From: Takakia lepidozioides
Lineage: Eukaryota; Streptophyta; Takakiopsida; Takakiales; Takakiaceae
Length of the DNA: 64,000 bases
Reading direction: 5' to 3'
Assembly (NCBI GenBank): GCA_030704615.1
Contig: CM060732.1
Span: 48,529,053 to 48,593,052, forward strand
Both the position numbers and the translations under genes were made by a program. Numbering within the stretch: the stretch's first letter is position 1; the number at the start of each line of letters is the position of its first letter. The notes beneath the pieces are model-generated. The model was not told the origin of the DNA, made no database searches, and was given only the letters and a program-made list of their open reading frames with translations. Below, piece after piece: positions 11,641 through 22,515 of the stretch.

Positions 11641-12002
11641 AACATGGGTACATATGAATGCTTAAAAAATAGCAGTTTGCAGGACTTACCGTGTACATGT
11701 ACTCCAGGAACGCATCCCTCGTGAGTGTGTACCATGTCTCCGCCCTTTTGGAGGTCTCGCACTTCTCGAAGGCCTCAGGTGAAAGAATAGTCTTGAAGTT
11801 GGATAATGGCATCTGTCCTAGCTTTTGCATCCTGAATAATGTATGCACCAGGTTTGTGGTGACATGGGAAGACTCTGTCTGCCTGCACCATCAAGCCGAT
11901 AGTGAGAAAATGACTTAATGGCAAATAATAGCTTCTGAGGCTGCATCAGAATTTGGTGGTTGAAGAGAACTTACTTGTTTATATCATGCATGGCTGTTAG
12001 TA

Positions 12003-12497
12003 GCTGTGTGTAGGTTTGGTTCGTGCAAAAGAAAACTTGACACCCACACAGGCTCGGATGCAGATTCACACCACCACGATCGGGAGAACTTTTCAATACC
12101 ACGTGTGCCTGTGCCCCCAACTTTCGTGGGTGCCATCCCCTTTGTGGGGGAGTCTTCTTTGCCTTCATTCCCTCAGGAGTCTCCAACCACCACAATCCCC
12201 GGTGAAGGGGAGAACACGCTGCCGGTAGAGGAGTCAGATTGTACAGACGGAATGTGGCATATCGAACGGACTCCCTATGGATCAAAAGTCAAATGTGCCG
12301 CTATTAGGGCCCCCTCGTTCCAGAAGTGCAAGTCCCAAATTTCCAAAGTGACTTGCAGAACTGCTGCCCCGATGTTCACCGGGTTGTTCAAACATTACCA
12401 GTCGCGGGAGTCTAGGCCTCACAAGTTTTGGTTCTACCCGGATGACATTATGCGCTGTGTCATGGGGATTGTTCGGGAATTTGTGATAATGAAGCAA
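12003..12497 (+). pseudogene. Nested-element transposase fragment (middle part)
   Basis: The plus-strand frame reads FGSCKRKLDTHTGSDADS, DNFSIPRV-like, WHIERTPYGSKVKCAAIRA and FTGLFKHYQ. It matches line by line the part of the transposase at about 18.5-18.0 kb on the minus strand. It stands head-to-head with the truncated methyltransferase copy, as the full copies do, but the 5' halves of both genes are gone at the 12003 junction. The match ends near 12497, where GGTCTG-rich outer-layer DNA starts. The next part of the same protein is found inverted at 15080-14460, which indicates an inversion. Confidence 0.75.
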
Positions 12498-12850
12498 GGT
12501 CTGATCTTCTCTTCTCTGCTCCAGCAAGGTCTGGTCGGGAAATGTTTGCTCTGATATGGTCTGGTGTGTCTGGTCTGGTCTGGTATCCTCTGGTCTTCTG
12601 GGGTATGGTCTATTGTGCACTCGGATCGTCTGGAGTCCTTCGCTCTGGTGTGGTGTGGTGTGGTGTGGTGTGGTATGGTATGGTCTTCTGTGGTCTGCTC
12701 TTGTCTTGTCTGATGTGGGGTGGTCTGGTCTTGTCTGGTCTTGTCGGGTCTGCTGTGGTGTGCTCTGGCCTGCACTGGTCTGCCCAGGTCTGCTTTCCAC
12801 CGCAGCGGTCTGCTTTGGGAAGGTGATGGGTGCCCGCTGATATGGAAAGG
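12497..12850 (-). repeat. GGTCTGGTGTGGT-type motif array
   Basis: A dense run of GGTCTG, GGTCTT and GTGGT words marks outer-layer DNA of the large element. The long antisense frame rich in Gln, Thr, Pro and His (QTRQDQTRPD and similar) is a translation of this repeat. If the inversion described in the findings is real, this was originally on the other strand. Confidence 0.6.
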
Positions 12851-12851
12851 T

Positions 12852-13790
12852 CTACTCATTTCCGGTGTTGTGGAAGTTGTTATCTGGAAAGGTCTGCATA
12901 ACCAAGGTCTCCCCGGTAATTTCGGGTAAGGTGTGCAATGCCTCCACGAAAGTCTGTTTTGGCAAGGACAAGTTTTTGTCACCCACATTGTCTGGCTTGG
13001 GAGTACTGGCAATCCAGTCAGGGGTCTGCTGCTCCTTGTTCTCCGTAATCAAGGTCTGATGGTTCGCATGTCGGTACTTGGGATTTCGCGGGAAAGGGTC
13101 TGCTCGCTCCACGGTCTGCTCGTTGCGGTCCTGCTGGGTCTCCATGGGAGTTGGGTTCTGTGTGTCTGCTATTGTACGAACTCCAATGAGCCTGCACTTA
13201 ATGGGTGACTCGACTCCAGTATGGCCACGGAGGGCTTTTAGAAGCTGCCTTGCGCCATTGGCGTACTGGTCAAGAGCATTCCGAACAAACTCGTCCTCTG
13301 GATCATACTCTGCAACATGTCGCAAACACGTAAAAACAAAGCACTCATCCCTGGTCTGCTAACAAATGGAGGAATATATGGGGGTTTGATGCTTAACGTG
13401 GTCTGCTTCAGAACGTCTGTTGGTTGTCATGGTTCATAAAGTCTGCTAGAAGATTTGCGTTCGTGGTCAACGACAAGGTCTGTAGTAAAAGGTCTGTTAG
13501 GTCTGATGACATACCATGATCTAGGACTGTGGTCCACAACCCAATATCTTTCATCAGCCGATCCATGAAGGCCTTGTCAAGCTCTCCCAGAGCTGCAACA
13601 CGGTCCTCTGCTGGAAACCCGCTCCAAAGCACTTGGAAAGCATGTCGTTTGTTGAATGCAATGTCAAAAACCACACGCTCCTGCACAGTCACAAACCACA
13701 TCATGGCGTCTTGCGTGATACTTTCCCGAGCCTCTTCGCTTCCATGCAGCAGGTCCATCAGCAGGGAGAGCAGCTGCAGCGTGAGCGCGC
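12852..13790 (-). CDS. Passenger gene segment lying in the inverted block
   Basis: Two frames on the minus strand look like real protein. One is 13790-13408 (helical, LLMDLLHGSEEARESI, MMWFVTVQERVVFDIA, FPAEDRVAALGELDKAFMDR). The other is 13325-12852 (HVAEYDPEDEFVRNALDQY, ARQLLKALRGHTGVESP, then a Gln/Thr/Pro-rich tail). A CAG acceptor-like site lies between them. The 5' edge coincides with a GCGTGAGCG block that marks the end of a nested element. I recognise no family. Re-inverting 12.5-15.06 kb would place this segment in line with the plus-strand passenger segments on either side. Confidence 0.45.
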
Positions 13791-14170
13791 TCACGCTTAG
13801 CGCACTAAGTGTGAGCAGATTCCCTTAAGTGTGAGCAGAAAGTGGAACTGGAGCGTATAACTGTGGAAGAAGCAGGACCTATTGTCGTTGACGCTAACTT
13901 ATGCCTATTGGAGGTTTACATGCCATGATGGGACCGAAGGTGCCGACCTCCATGCCAGAAAATGTGGAATGAATGTGTACGAAGAACTTCTCGATGAAGT
14001 AAGCAAGTATGAATGGGTTCAAGGAAATGGATGAATGAAGGATAGATGTTGGATGACAAATGGTGGATGAATGTAGCACGAATGAGTTTAATATAATAGC
14101 TTGTAAGAAAACATTCATGACATTCATTATTTTCATAACAGTCATGGACTATCATCTCATTCATTCATCT
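13776..14170. repeat. Terminal block of nested element, copy A
   Basis: The block starts with a GCGTGAGCGCGCTCACGC palindrome and continues through GCGTATAACTGTGG and ACCTATTG, then into a tract rich in GGATGAATG-like words. The same components in the same order occur at 16.93-17.33 kb, inverted at 27.92-27.48 kb, and at 62.2-62.4 kb outside the large element. I read it as the end of the nested two-gene element. Confidence 0.5.
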
Positions 14171-14459
14171 CATAGAAAGTGAATACATAAGGCAATTCTG
14201 CAAAACAATCAGTAATCTCATTCAAGAAAGTGTTCCCATTATCCAGCACTAAGCCAGATACAAGTCGACCTGGTTGGAACACAAATATGCATCGAAAAAC
14301 AACATTGAGAAGAAATCCTCATTGCAAAACAACATTGATCTCATTCAAAAATGCATCCTTGAAGCAAACGTACTCATCTCCAAAGTCCGATACACCCAGA
14401 TTTGAGTAACAATGACAAGGACGGCAAACGGGTAGAGTTGTAATGCAAACCCAGACTAC

Positions 14460-15080
14460 ATGTCAATTTCTACCCGAAGTATCTCGCTATAGCAGTGTGT
14501 GAACGTCGCTGGGTCCAATCGTACATTGGTGAATGTACGTATCTCGTTTTGGATCGCAAAACATTCTCCGAATATAGATGTAGTACAAATGCTTGCACGG
14601 GACAAATTTTACTCTCTTGCCAAGAGAACTTGAGAGCGTGTTCTGAAAGTCCGGACAAGTGCAATTAGGGAAATCGCCAATAGTAATCTCATAGGTCCGG
14701 TCATGAACAACTGATCCAGAGGTCGCCATGGTGTACACCCGCCCATACCCTGGCAAGGGAACATTCACAATTTGGGTGACGCAACAGTGCACGGTTCTAG
14801 CAGACTCCATCTTGCACTCATTGTCTACACCGGCCTCAACCAAACGTACCGCTTTTCCATCCCTTTTTGTGGGCCTATCATTGCCATGTCCAGGACGTGC
14901 CGTAAAGTTGGAAGGGAAAGACATTGGGTCAATTGGTGTTACGACAGGAGGGGCTCTCGGAAGGCGAAACCCGGCCTCCTCCAGCATGTCAATCTCCAGT
15001 TTGGAGAGTGCGATTCCTGGTACATTGCTTGACAAATGCACCGCAAAAGTGCATCGCGATGCAGGTACGGACTCCGACAC
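14460..15080 (-). pseudogene. Nested-element transposase fragment (SWIM C-terminus)
   Basis: The minus-strand frame contains EIDMLEEAGF, YGRVYTM, the SWIM zinc finger CTCPDF..(x)..CKHLYYI and a CDPKRD tail. It is colinear with the C-terminal third of the transposase at 17433-20480. It continues exactly the protein interrupted at 12497 on the other strand. A perfect 12-bp palindrome, GCATCGCGATGC, lies at about 15049-15060, near the break. Confidence 0.8.
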
Positions 15081-15816
15081 CTCACCATTCCAACATCAGC
15101 AGACCTTGCCAGTGCAGGACACCAGACCATCTGAAGACCTGACGATAACCCAGGAAGCAACGCCGATCCTCCCTGGCACTTACGAGTTGCCGAAAATGAG
15201 AGGAGCAATTCATTTCCCCCCACTGCAACATCTGCTGAGAAGCAGAGAATGGTAGTGGACTTTATTCTTGCCACCAGACCTTTTGACACAGCACAACCTG
15301 AACAGAACCGAGAAGGCATTAGTGCTCATTTATCCATAGTACAGACCAATTTTGCAATTGCAACTATAGACTATGACTGTGACAGTTTGGTCGGTGACCT
15401 TCCCCATCTGTTAGAGGGCGGGTCCCACTACTGCAATGAGGATGAGCAATCTGTGGGCCCATTTGGGCCGCTTTATATTGAAAAATGTGACCCCGAATCG
15501 TTCTGTAGACCCCACTAACTGCATGTGACAATCCGTTGATAGTGTGCTTCCGCAAGGGTTCGACCCAACCTACCATTCATCAGACTTGCGAAACCCGATG
15601 CACAAGGTTTCTGTCCCTTCTCATTACTTTGGAACCGGTCAATTTATTCGAATGAGTGTTCACCTAGAAGTCGACAGAGACATGGAGTGGGCACAATTGC
15701 AGACAACCCACACCCCACAAAGGTCTGATTCCATTTGGCATTTTGTCTCCCATTGTTTTTTTCCAGTGCATTTGTGTGGTCTGCTGATGTTTTTGTGGTC
15801 GCTTCTATTCGTGTGA
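15060..15816 (+). CDS. Passenger gene segment after inversion breakpoint
   Basis: Open frames at 15060-15255, 15249-15518 and 15544-15720 on the plus strand show amino-acid character like the other passenger segments: a Gln/Thr/Pro-rich start, then TNFAIATIDYDCDSLVGDLP and FGPLYIEKCDPESF, then YFGTGQFIRMSVHLEVDRD. They are joined by small shifts or introns that I cannot place with confidence. GGTCTG words follow. No family is recognised. Confidence 0.4.
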
Positions 15817-16107
15817 CTGTTCTGAGTCTCACAAGTCTCAGCGTTGTGGTCCGCACAGGGGCCAGGAGCTGGGGGTGGACCAGCTAGATAAGCGCGCACG
15901 GGGTGCTGGAGGGGTGGTCGAGCAGTTCGACCATGTAGTGCAGGAAGAACTCTAGAACGGGACCACAGAGTGTTAATAAACCCCAGGACAAATCTTTTGC
16001 GCAGCCGAGCTAGCCAGCTCCGGAGGGTATGAAGAGACGGCTGTTGCATTGGAAAAGAAGTTGGAGAACCGGCTTCACCCAATAGAGCTGGGAGAAGCGC
16101 ATACCAG

Positions 16108-16894
16108 ATGGCTGGTCGACCCGAGGCTAAAACAATTTCCCCCAAAAAAGGCGTTGCAAAAAACCCGAAGTCCGGAGTATACATGAGTGCTGACCAGAAG
16201 GTATGCTTCGAAGTGGAGAGCAAAGTTGCGGAGCTCCGTAACAAACACAAGTAAGTGTCGATGGTCTGCTTGCGATGCTCTGAACACACCAACTCCATGG
16301 GTCTGCAGCAAAAAGGTTGTATGGGTCTGCTTCATGGGTCTGCTGGGTCTGATGGGTCTGATGTGGCTGTCATTCGTCCGCTCCATTGGCCTGCTCCATT
16401 GGTCTGGTCCTTGGGTCTGGTACCGTATCCGTTGTAGGTCTGGTCATTCTGCTGTGGTCCTTCTGGGTCCGCCAGCCCGGTTCTGTCGTGGTCTATCTTC
16501 TTAAAGGCTTTTTCCGAGTTTGTGCAGGTTCACTGCCCGATTTGGCTCCACTTTCAACGCACATATCTCTGAGGGAAAAGCAATGCTGTACTTTTTTGAA
16601 AATGACCCACAGTTTGAGTGCAGTATTGCTACCGAGGACCTCAAAGCCCTAGAGAAACAAGAAGGCTACAGACAGATTGCTTGAGTTGTGGTGTAGGTTT
16701 TATCAGAAAGATCTGGATGTCAAGACATATAGTGATGTTGCTATTTTGCCGACGTGGGTTTGGAGTGTAGTGAAGATTCACTGAAGTGCAGGTCAGGAAT
16801 GGGTTCGCTCGCAGGTGGAGCACGGATTGACAGTGCATCGTATGGGGAAGGACCTGAAGACCTGCAAGTACATACTGGTACCAATAGTTGATGG
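16108..16894 (+). CDS. Ulp1/C48 protease gene, exons before the nested insertion
   Basis: Exon 16108-16250 (MAGRPEAKTIS..AELRNKH) splices through a GGTCTG-rich intron to an exon starting at 16528. In that exon one frame reads to TATEDL-like and KALEKQ; after a one-base shift near 16665 the next frame reads LLELWCRFYQKDL, VAILPTWVWSVV and, beyond an in-frame TGA near 16790, KYILVPIVDG. The exon ends GG|GTAAGTG at 16894/16895. This is the N-terminal half of a Ulp1-type protease (SUMO/ubiquitin-like peptidase, family C48), ending just before its catalytic histidine. The missing half is at 28118-28588, in phase. The frameshift and TGA suggest the gene is now broken. Confidence 0.65.
16258..16500 (+). 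repeat. GGGTCTGCT motif array in passenger-gene intron
   Basis: A dense series of GGTCTGCT/GGGTCTG words fills the intron 16251-16527. These words are common in outer-layer DNA and nearly absent from the nested element that follows at 16.9 kb. Confidence 0.75.
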
Positions 16895-16930
16895 GTAAGT
16901 GTTCTACGTTCGTGCGTCAACGACGCTACT

Positions 16931-17330
16931 GCGTGAGCATGAGCGTGAGCGTGCGCTCACGCTATGCTGACATGGCGCGAGCGTAGGGGACCAGCAGCTG
17001 ATGTGGCGTGAGCGTGACGTGGCATGAGCGTGAGCGTGCGCTCACGCTATGCTGACATGGCGCGAGCGTAGGGGACCAGCAGCTGATGTGGCGTGAGCGT
17101 GGGCTCACGCTGACATGGCGTGAGCGTGACATGGCATGAGCGTGCTGACATGGCAGTGAACAACATGATGTGGCAGTCCACATGTCCACGTGGGATTTGG
17201 CCTACGTGGCGGATGCCATGTCAACAAAAACATGTAGCGCCTATAGCCGAGGGACCTATTGCTATGGCATTCATTCAGGGTAAATAGAATACGAAAACAC
17301 CGGAAATGGGAAACCGGAAACATGTCGACG
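16931..17330. repeat. Terminal block of nested element, copy B, with 85-bp tandem repeat
   Basis: The block begins GCGTGAGCATGAGCG and contains two tandem copies of an 85-bp unit (16937-17021 and 17022 to about 17101). The unit includes the palindrome GAGCGTGCGCTC and the words CTGACATGGCGCGAGCG and GACCAGCAGCTGATGTGG. The inner part has CTATAGCCGAGGGACC. The block is related in order and content to the blocks at 13.8, 27.5-27.9 (inverted) and 62.2 kb. It lies directly after the donor splice site of the Ulp1 gene (16895), so it marks the left edge of the nested insertion. Confidence 0.6.
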
Positions 17331-17432
17331 CATGCTTATCCATCCTATTTATTTTGCATTGATCACACTATTAAAATGGCACACATTAATCCTCAGTCGT
17401 GGAAGTTGCATTGGACGAAAGTCAGCTTCTTC

Positions 17433-20400
17433 CTATGTGCTTCTAACCCGCTGCATAAGTGTATTCACCTCGTTGAAACTCATGGTGGCCTGGTGAATGA
17501 AGATGTCGCGTTTGGGATCACAAATCATTCTGTTCAGGAAGATAAAATAAAGATGCTTGCAAGGTACAAATTTGCCTCTCTTTCCCAAACTTGTTGAAAG
17601 CATGCCAACAAAATCAGGACAGGTGCAGTTGGGGAAATTTGAAACTGTGATGTCGTAGAATCTGTCATGGATAGCAGATGTAGAGGTCATCATAGTGTAG
17701 ATCCGACCATACCCGTGATCTGCAACTTCCGTAGTGCCTGCAACACGTCCTAGAAGCATTCGAGCAGATTCCACCTTGCCGAAGTGCTCGGCAGTTGGAG
17801 GGAAACGATGTACTACCTTCCCAGTTCTTTTTGTTGGCCATGAATCTGGGTTGGCTGGTGGCACTCTAGAACTTCGTGAAGTGGAAGCACTTGCACGCAC
17901 AGAGGCTTCTTGCTGAAAGGAGAACCCTGCCTCCTCCAACATTGCAATCTCCTGACTTGTGAGATTTGTCCCCACCTTGACAGGCCAAACGCTCGGTGGA
18001 GGAGGCTTCATGACCACTGATGGTCGCACAGTCCCACGCACGCACCTACCACAGTTGTCAACACATAACCAAAAAATTCGATTTTTTGCTTCTGGCTGCT
18101 CGTAAGGCTGGAACAAACCGGTGAAGGTCGGTGCCGGAGTGAAGGCACTGCCTCTGGATATGAAGGACTTGCACTTCTCACAATTGGTGGCTCTGATTGC
18201 GGAGCACTTCACTCGAGACCCAGCTCTGGTGCGTTCTATGTACCACACTTCGTCAGAGCAGGTGGAGTCCACCACAGGCGAGAGCACGCTGGACTCATTG
18301 ACAGTGGGAGATGCTGGCGTGCTTTGTGAGAAACGTTGCTCCGCACTGGATATTCCAGAGACGAACCTCTCATGCAATGGAACACGCGGAATGGAGAAGT
18401 TGTCCCTGTCCGCCCTGTGCGAGTCTGCATCCGACCCAGGAGGGGTGTTCAATTTCCGTTTACAGGAGCCGAATCTCTCCTCGCCCTCCAGATGGGGAAC
18501 TCTGGACACCAGAGGAGTTCCCTCCGCACACATGCTGACAGCTCTGGCAATTTTGTTTGGATCCCCTGATCTTTTTGCAGCTCGCAACATCAACTCAGAC
18601 TTGTCAGGGCCTTTGCCACCAACGCCACCCCTCAAGAAATCGCGATATCTCGTTTGTTGCTGCAGAGCTCGGATGAGATCATCTGCCGTCGCCAGATACA
18701 AATCCCACCCCCGCTTTCCAGACTACTGCAACCACGCATTGTGCACTGTCTCCGCTAGATTGCAAGAGGGCATGTCCGCCATCTCCTCAATTGACAAGTG
18801 CTGCAGAAAGGGCAAACACACATGAGAACAAGCAGGTGCACCCCACGACAACAGACATGATTGGAAATGCATACAGAGCCAATGAGAATTCATGATCTGA
18901 AATTCAGATACCGTTGTCATGCATGCTCCCCATTGTCTGTACCGGAAGTGCCAAAATGCTAGCCAGTCTTCCAGCGCTCTCATACTGTCTTCCGATACAG
19001 CCCCAGATGAGAACCACCAGGCACGAATTGACTGGAACAAAGTATTCGCCTCCGCCATGCTTTTGGCATCTTTGTACTGTTTGCATAGCTTAAGATGAAT
19101 CGCCCGCATGTCCGGTTTGATGTCTGCCTTGGTATGTCTCTCAAGGGACTGCGTCCAATGGAAAAGACATGTTCGCTCTCTTCCTGGCATTGGCACTTTT
19201 GGATCTCCTGAACTGAACACAATGCGAATAGCATTGAAATTTGCTTGAGCACTGTCGGCCATAAAACCAGCAAAATTTGGGGATGGGACACTATGGGATG
19301 CCATCACGCGAATGAGACATCTCCACATAAGCTGCTGCGACTCCGCATCCTCCGATTACATGTCACACACTGCAATTGACATGACTCGCTGGTAGAAAGG
19401 ATCGTAAACATGACACGCCATTGTTGTCCAGTCTTTCACTCGTTTGACGTGATCAAACATAAGGAAACAGTTCTGCAGATAGCCATCCTTTTGCATGCGC
19501 TTGACAAGACTCACTCCGCTGCCCTCCCCGGCTGTCGACATTTTGAAATTGTACACTTTGTTGGATCCTTGACCTGGGAACACGTTGTCTTGAATGTAGT
19601 TGTACATGCTCCGAGACTTCAATTCCAAAATGTTATCAATATACCCTCTGTTTGCAGAGCCCATCCTCAATGCATTCACCTGATTTCTAATGTTCGGTGA
19701 GCTCAAGGTTGAGAAGTGATCCATAACATTGTCCAAGGCACGCCCCTCCAGCTTTCTGCCCACAGAGTCCCCTACACTCAGAATATGGCTTTCCAGGAAA
19801 CTCTTGCTTGCTTCAAGCACAATTGCAGAGGTGGTGGTTGTTGGATTGCTCTCGTACTCCTGTCTTATCAACTTCGATACTGTTTGAACACTCTCCCTGC
19901 AATCCCCCTTTGCCACATGATGGTTGTGGAATCCGAAATGTACACAAGCTCTAGTCATGTTTTTCAAACGGTGAACAACATAGTACTTACGTGCTGCACA
20001 CACTGCCAGACAGGAAGGCGCTTGTTTGCAGAACTTGCAAACGAAAGTGTTGGATATTGGAGGTGCTTCACTAGGTTTGAATGGATTTTCGGCGACACCC
20101 TCCTTCAACCGCTAGAAATGCCTACAATTCAAATTCTCGCACATGAGGTGCCCATTGCACAAGCTTCTCCGGAAGACGAGGTTGTCATGATTTTGAATAT
20201 TGGATGTTTTCGTTCTGCACCACGGGTATCCATCTCCTCTCTTGTCCATTCCCTGCATGAGGCTCGTGACGGGTCCATCCCGCCTAGGTGGAGGTAGTTC
20301 AAAGACAACATCCCCATCGTAAGCATCCGGCAAGAACTCCACACACTCAATAGGGACAGTCTCCCAGTCAATCCCCCGCAATTCACTCTGGAAACCGGGC

Positions 20401-20955
20401 ATTCCTCCCATTGACTTCAGTTTAGGAATGACACTGATGAGATGTGCCACTTGCGGCTTCACGACCGGCGGTGTTTGCACACGAATTGGGATGCTAGAAC
20501 GTCCTCAGAGGATGAGTCTGAGAGCTCAACTATTGGGGTGGAAGTAGTGGTCTCCGTCTTCACGACGATATTCTTTTTCTCTTGAGCAACAGAACAGCTG
20601 TTCCCGGGGAGACATACGAACCAGTGGACTGCCACCGAGGAGCTCCGACGACCCTGTATCTTCCTGGAGGCACTCTCCACTGACTCACAAGAGAATTTTC
20701 ATCCGGCTTCTGAAATGAGTACTTGATCAACTTCCCATGGACTTCGTAAGCCTCTCTTTCGAGGAAAACAGTGCCAATCTGGTACTCGAAACGCGTTGCC
20801 AGGAGATGTTCTTGCGCAATTGTGTAACCATTGGAATTGGTATCCTTCGAGAAAGGGACAGGCTTCTCCACAGAGTAAAAGTCCGTCTCAGACGAACCCA
20901 TGGTGAAAGACGAATAATTCCGAGCTAGACGGAGCTCGAAAGTGGAGAGGCCCAC
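17433..20955 (-). pseudogene. MULE-type transposase with zinc finger and SWIM domain
   Basis: The minus-strand frame 20480-17433 stays in one phase for about 1,015 codons and is broken only by three stops: TAG 20112-20114, TAA 19356-19358 and TAG 18723-18725. Domains in order: a Cys/His cluster (CKFCKQAPSC..HFGFHNHH) resembling the WRKY-GCM1-like fingers of Mutator transposases; a core with FDHVKRVKDWTTMACHVYD, FMADSAQANFNAI, CLFHWTQSLERHTK and EDWLAFWHF, consistent with an RNase H-like DDE fold; and a C-terminal SWIM finger, CTCPDF..CKHLYFI. A further frame at 20955-20560 in another phase is probably its N-terminal exon. It would bind the element ends and cut DNA. The stops can each come from CAG, CAA or TGG by one transition, so the gene died recently or the sequence carries edits. 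Confidence 0.8.
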
Positions 20956-21517
20956 GACTTCCGTGGATTTTGTTCATCAATACCTGACAGACAGTTAAAG
21001 AGTCCTTGAAGAACAGTTGTGTAAACAGTTGTTAAAACAGGTGTCAAGCAGTTATGTGCCTGCCCACATCCAGTGCAAAAGACGGCTGAGCCGGAAAATC
21101 TGGGATACAATGGTTGTAGAAATGTTTTCAGGCACGTGGGCCCAGACATTGCATTCATAGCACGGCTCCCAGAATGAATGAGAAGTTATGAACCGCCGCA
21201 ATGCGCAAAATCAACTTGCACATGTATGGACATCGAATCCAGGGTATGGCCATACGGACACAAGAGGTGACGGCGGCCAGTGCCAAATGCACAAATGTTC
21301 ATGTGCTATGTGGACACGTGTGAGTTGATCCCATGCATAACCGTCGCGAGCGTTGCCCCACTGGCATCCCCTCGCACAACGTCTCTGGGCCCAGCACATC
21401 CTCATTTTCAAGCTGGAGACTAGCAAGAGACTGAGTTCCCACAGAGAGAGTGGTAGGCATAGAAGGCAGTCTTTTTTTTTCACCTCAGCGCGAGAGAGGA
21501 AGAGGGCTAGAGAGAGA
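20956..21517. promoter_or_regulatory. Shared 5' region between divergent transposase and methyltransferase genes
   Basis: About 560 bp lies between the 5' end of the transposase frame (-) and the first ATG of the methyltransferase (+). No other gene is visible. The head-to-head layout, preserved in the second copy, makes this a likely bidirectional promoter. I see no unambiguous TATA box, and a GA-rich, purine-rich tract immediately precedes the methyltransferase ATG (21455-21520). Confidence 0.35.
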
Positions 21518-21861
21518 ATGAGAGGCCGCAAGCTAGATCTGACGCTTCAAGAGATAGCAGAGGAGAGTTCGGCCCTGAAAACAGAACAAATGACTGTGCA
21601 GGACCAGGCGGTCGGGGCTGCACAAGGAGGGGATGAAACACCATCAGAGAGCGACACAGAGGATATGGACATAGAGGAGCCCGCCGCTGTTGCTAATGAA
21701 CCCACGCCAAAGGGGAAGAGTGTTGTTGAGAAGGAGGCGACACCGAAGAGGAAGCAGGCTGCGCAGACGGATACTGCTGTTGCATCCAAAGCATCAGGGA
21801 GTGCTCCCCCGAAAGGACCACAGGTGATGATCTTCCTTCCTCTCTTTTGGTGCAGATTGAA

Positions 21862-22515
21862 GGGCATGAAAATTGCGTGCGCTGACGCACGCAATCTCAT
21901 GCCCTGCATTCATGTCTTTTCTTCTTCAGAGTTGAGTGAGGTAGATCAAGGTGAGTGATCTGATAGTTACATGAGTGTTCTGCTAGTTTTTCCTTTACTC
22001 CTTTCTTTTGTTCACTAAACAAGGAAGGGAGGCTATGTTTGGAGCAGGACCTTTAGAGCACCTCCAGAAATTGCGTGCGTTGACGCACACAATTTCTAGA
22101 GGTGCTCTGAACGCCATGTTTTGCATTGAGCATCTCTAATTGCAGCCATGAACAGAGGGAAATGGGCTGCATGATATCCGCTACAGCAAGCTCTACATGT
22201 CCCTAAGAGACCCTCAAAAATTGCGTGCGTCAACGCACTCAATTTCGGAGGGTGCTGTGATGGACATCCAGAGCTCTAAACAGATCTGCATGCCACGGTT
22301 TTGTTAGCACAAAATGATTGTCTTAAATCCACAAGTGACACTTCAGAGCACCCACCGAAAATTGCATGCGTTGACGCACGCAATTTTTGGGGTTGTTCTG
22401 AAGGACATTCTCCTAAGTCACTTCGAGATCAATGCACATGCATATCTTCAACTTGAAGAGAGGATGCACAGTTTGTAGATGCTTCAGAAATGCGTGCGTC
22501 AACGCACTCAATATG
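21862..22515. repeat. Five hairpins in intron 1 of the methyltransferase gene
   Basis: Palindromes at 21862-21904, 22055-22108, 22210-22253, 22341-22403 and 22487-22515 share the inner arms AATTGCGTGCG/CGCACGCAATT around TTGA, TCAA or CTGA. The outer arms differ between copies but pair within each copy: GGGCATGA/TCATGCCC, AGAGCACCTC/GAGGTGCTCT, ACCCTC/GAGGGT, CTTCAGA/TCTGAAG. The fifth is weak. All lie in the 734-bp intron 21824-22557. Confidence 0.85.

Larger units (their letters stand above)
9380..12003 (-). pseudogene. ParB-DNA methyltransferase, truncated second copy
   Basis: This is a divergent paralogue of the gene at 21518-26699, on the opposite strand. Matching exons read, 5' to 3': the end of the ParB exon (LLTAMHDINK, near 12000), HVTTNLVHTLFR (11.85-11.69 kb), KQLRIADPGLGPQFLDEVR (11.44-11.1 kb), the exon ending GEQAMKRVIHR (about 11.04-10.76 kb), KYIHGVLFPGG..YTAGILEDW (about 10.35-9.6 kb) and VVVDIPDGLPVPDLPP..DERYWPWVF (9.59-9.38 kb). 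The N-terminal ParB core and the C-terminal SAM-binding exons are missing. The copy is cut at about 9380 against passenger-gene sequence and at about 12003 against a transposase fragment. There is an in-frame TAG at 10034-10036. The motif VDIPDG is kept, and the introns contain short palindromes as in the other copy. Confidence 0.8.

Noticed and set aside
12282-12800. 172-codon frame rich in Gln, Thr, Pro and His
   Set aside because: It is the antisense of the GGTCTG/GTGGT repeat and partly of the transposase fragment; no independent coding signal.
16108-16684. Small two-exon gene of about 99 codons ending at TGA 16682
   Set aside because: Continuing after a one-base shift gives clear Ulp1 protease sequence up to 16894, so the TGA is better explained by a frameshift in the longer gene.
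18121-18825. 234-codon plus-strand frame
   Set aside because: Antisense shadow of the transposase, whose minus-strand frame contains the SWIM and other motifs.
21930-21950. Mini-exon between TTCTTCAG and GTGAGTG in the methyltransferase gene
   Set aside because: Inserting its 21 bases in phase creates a stop, and the flanking exons (ending 21823, starting 22558) already join in phase 0.
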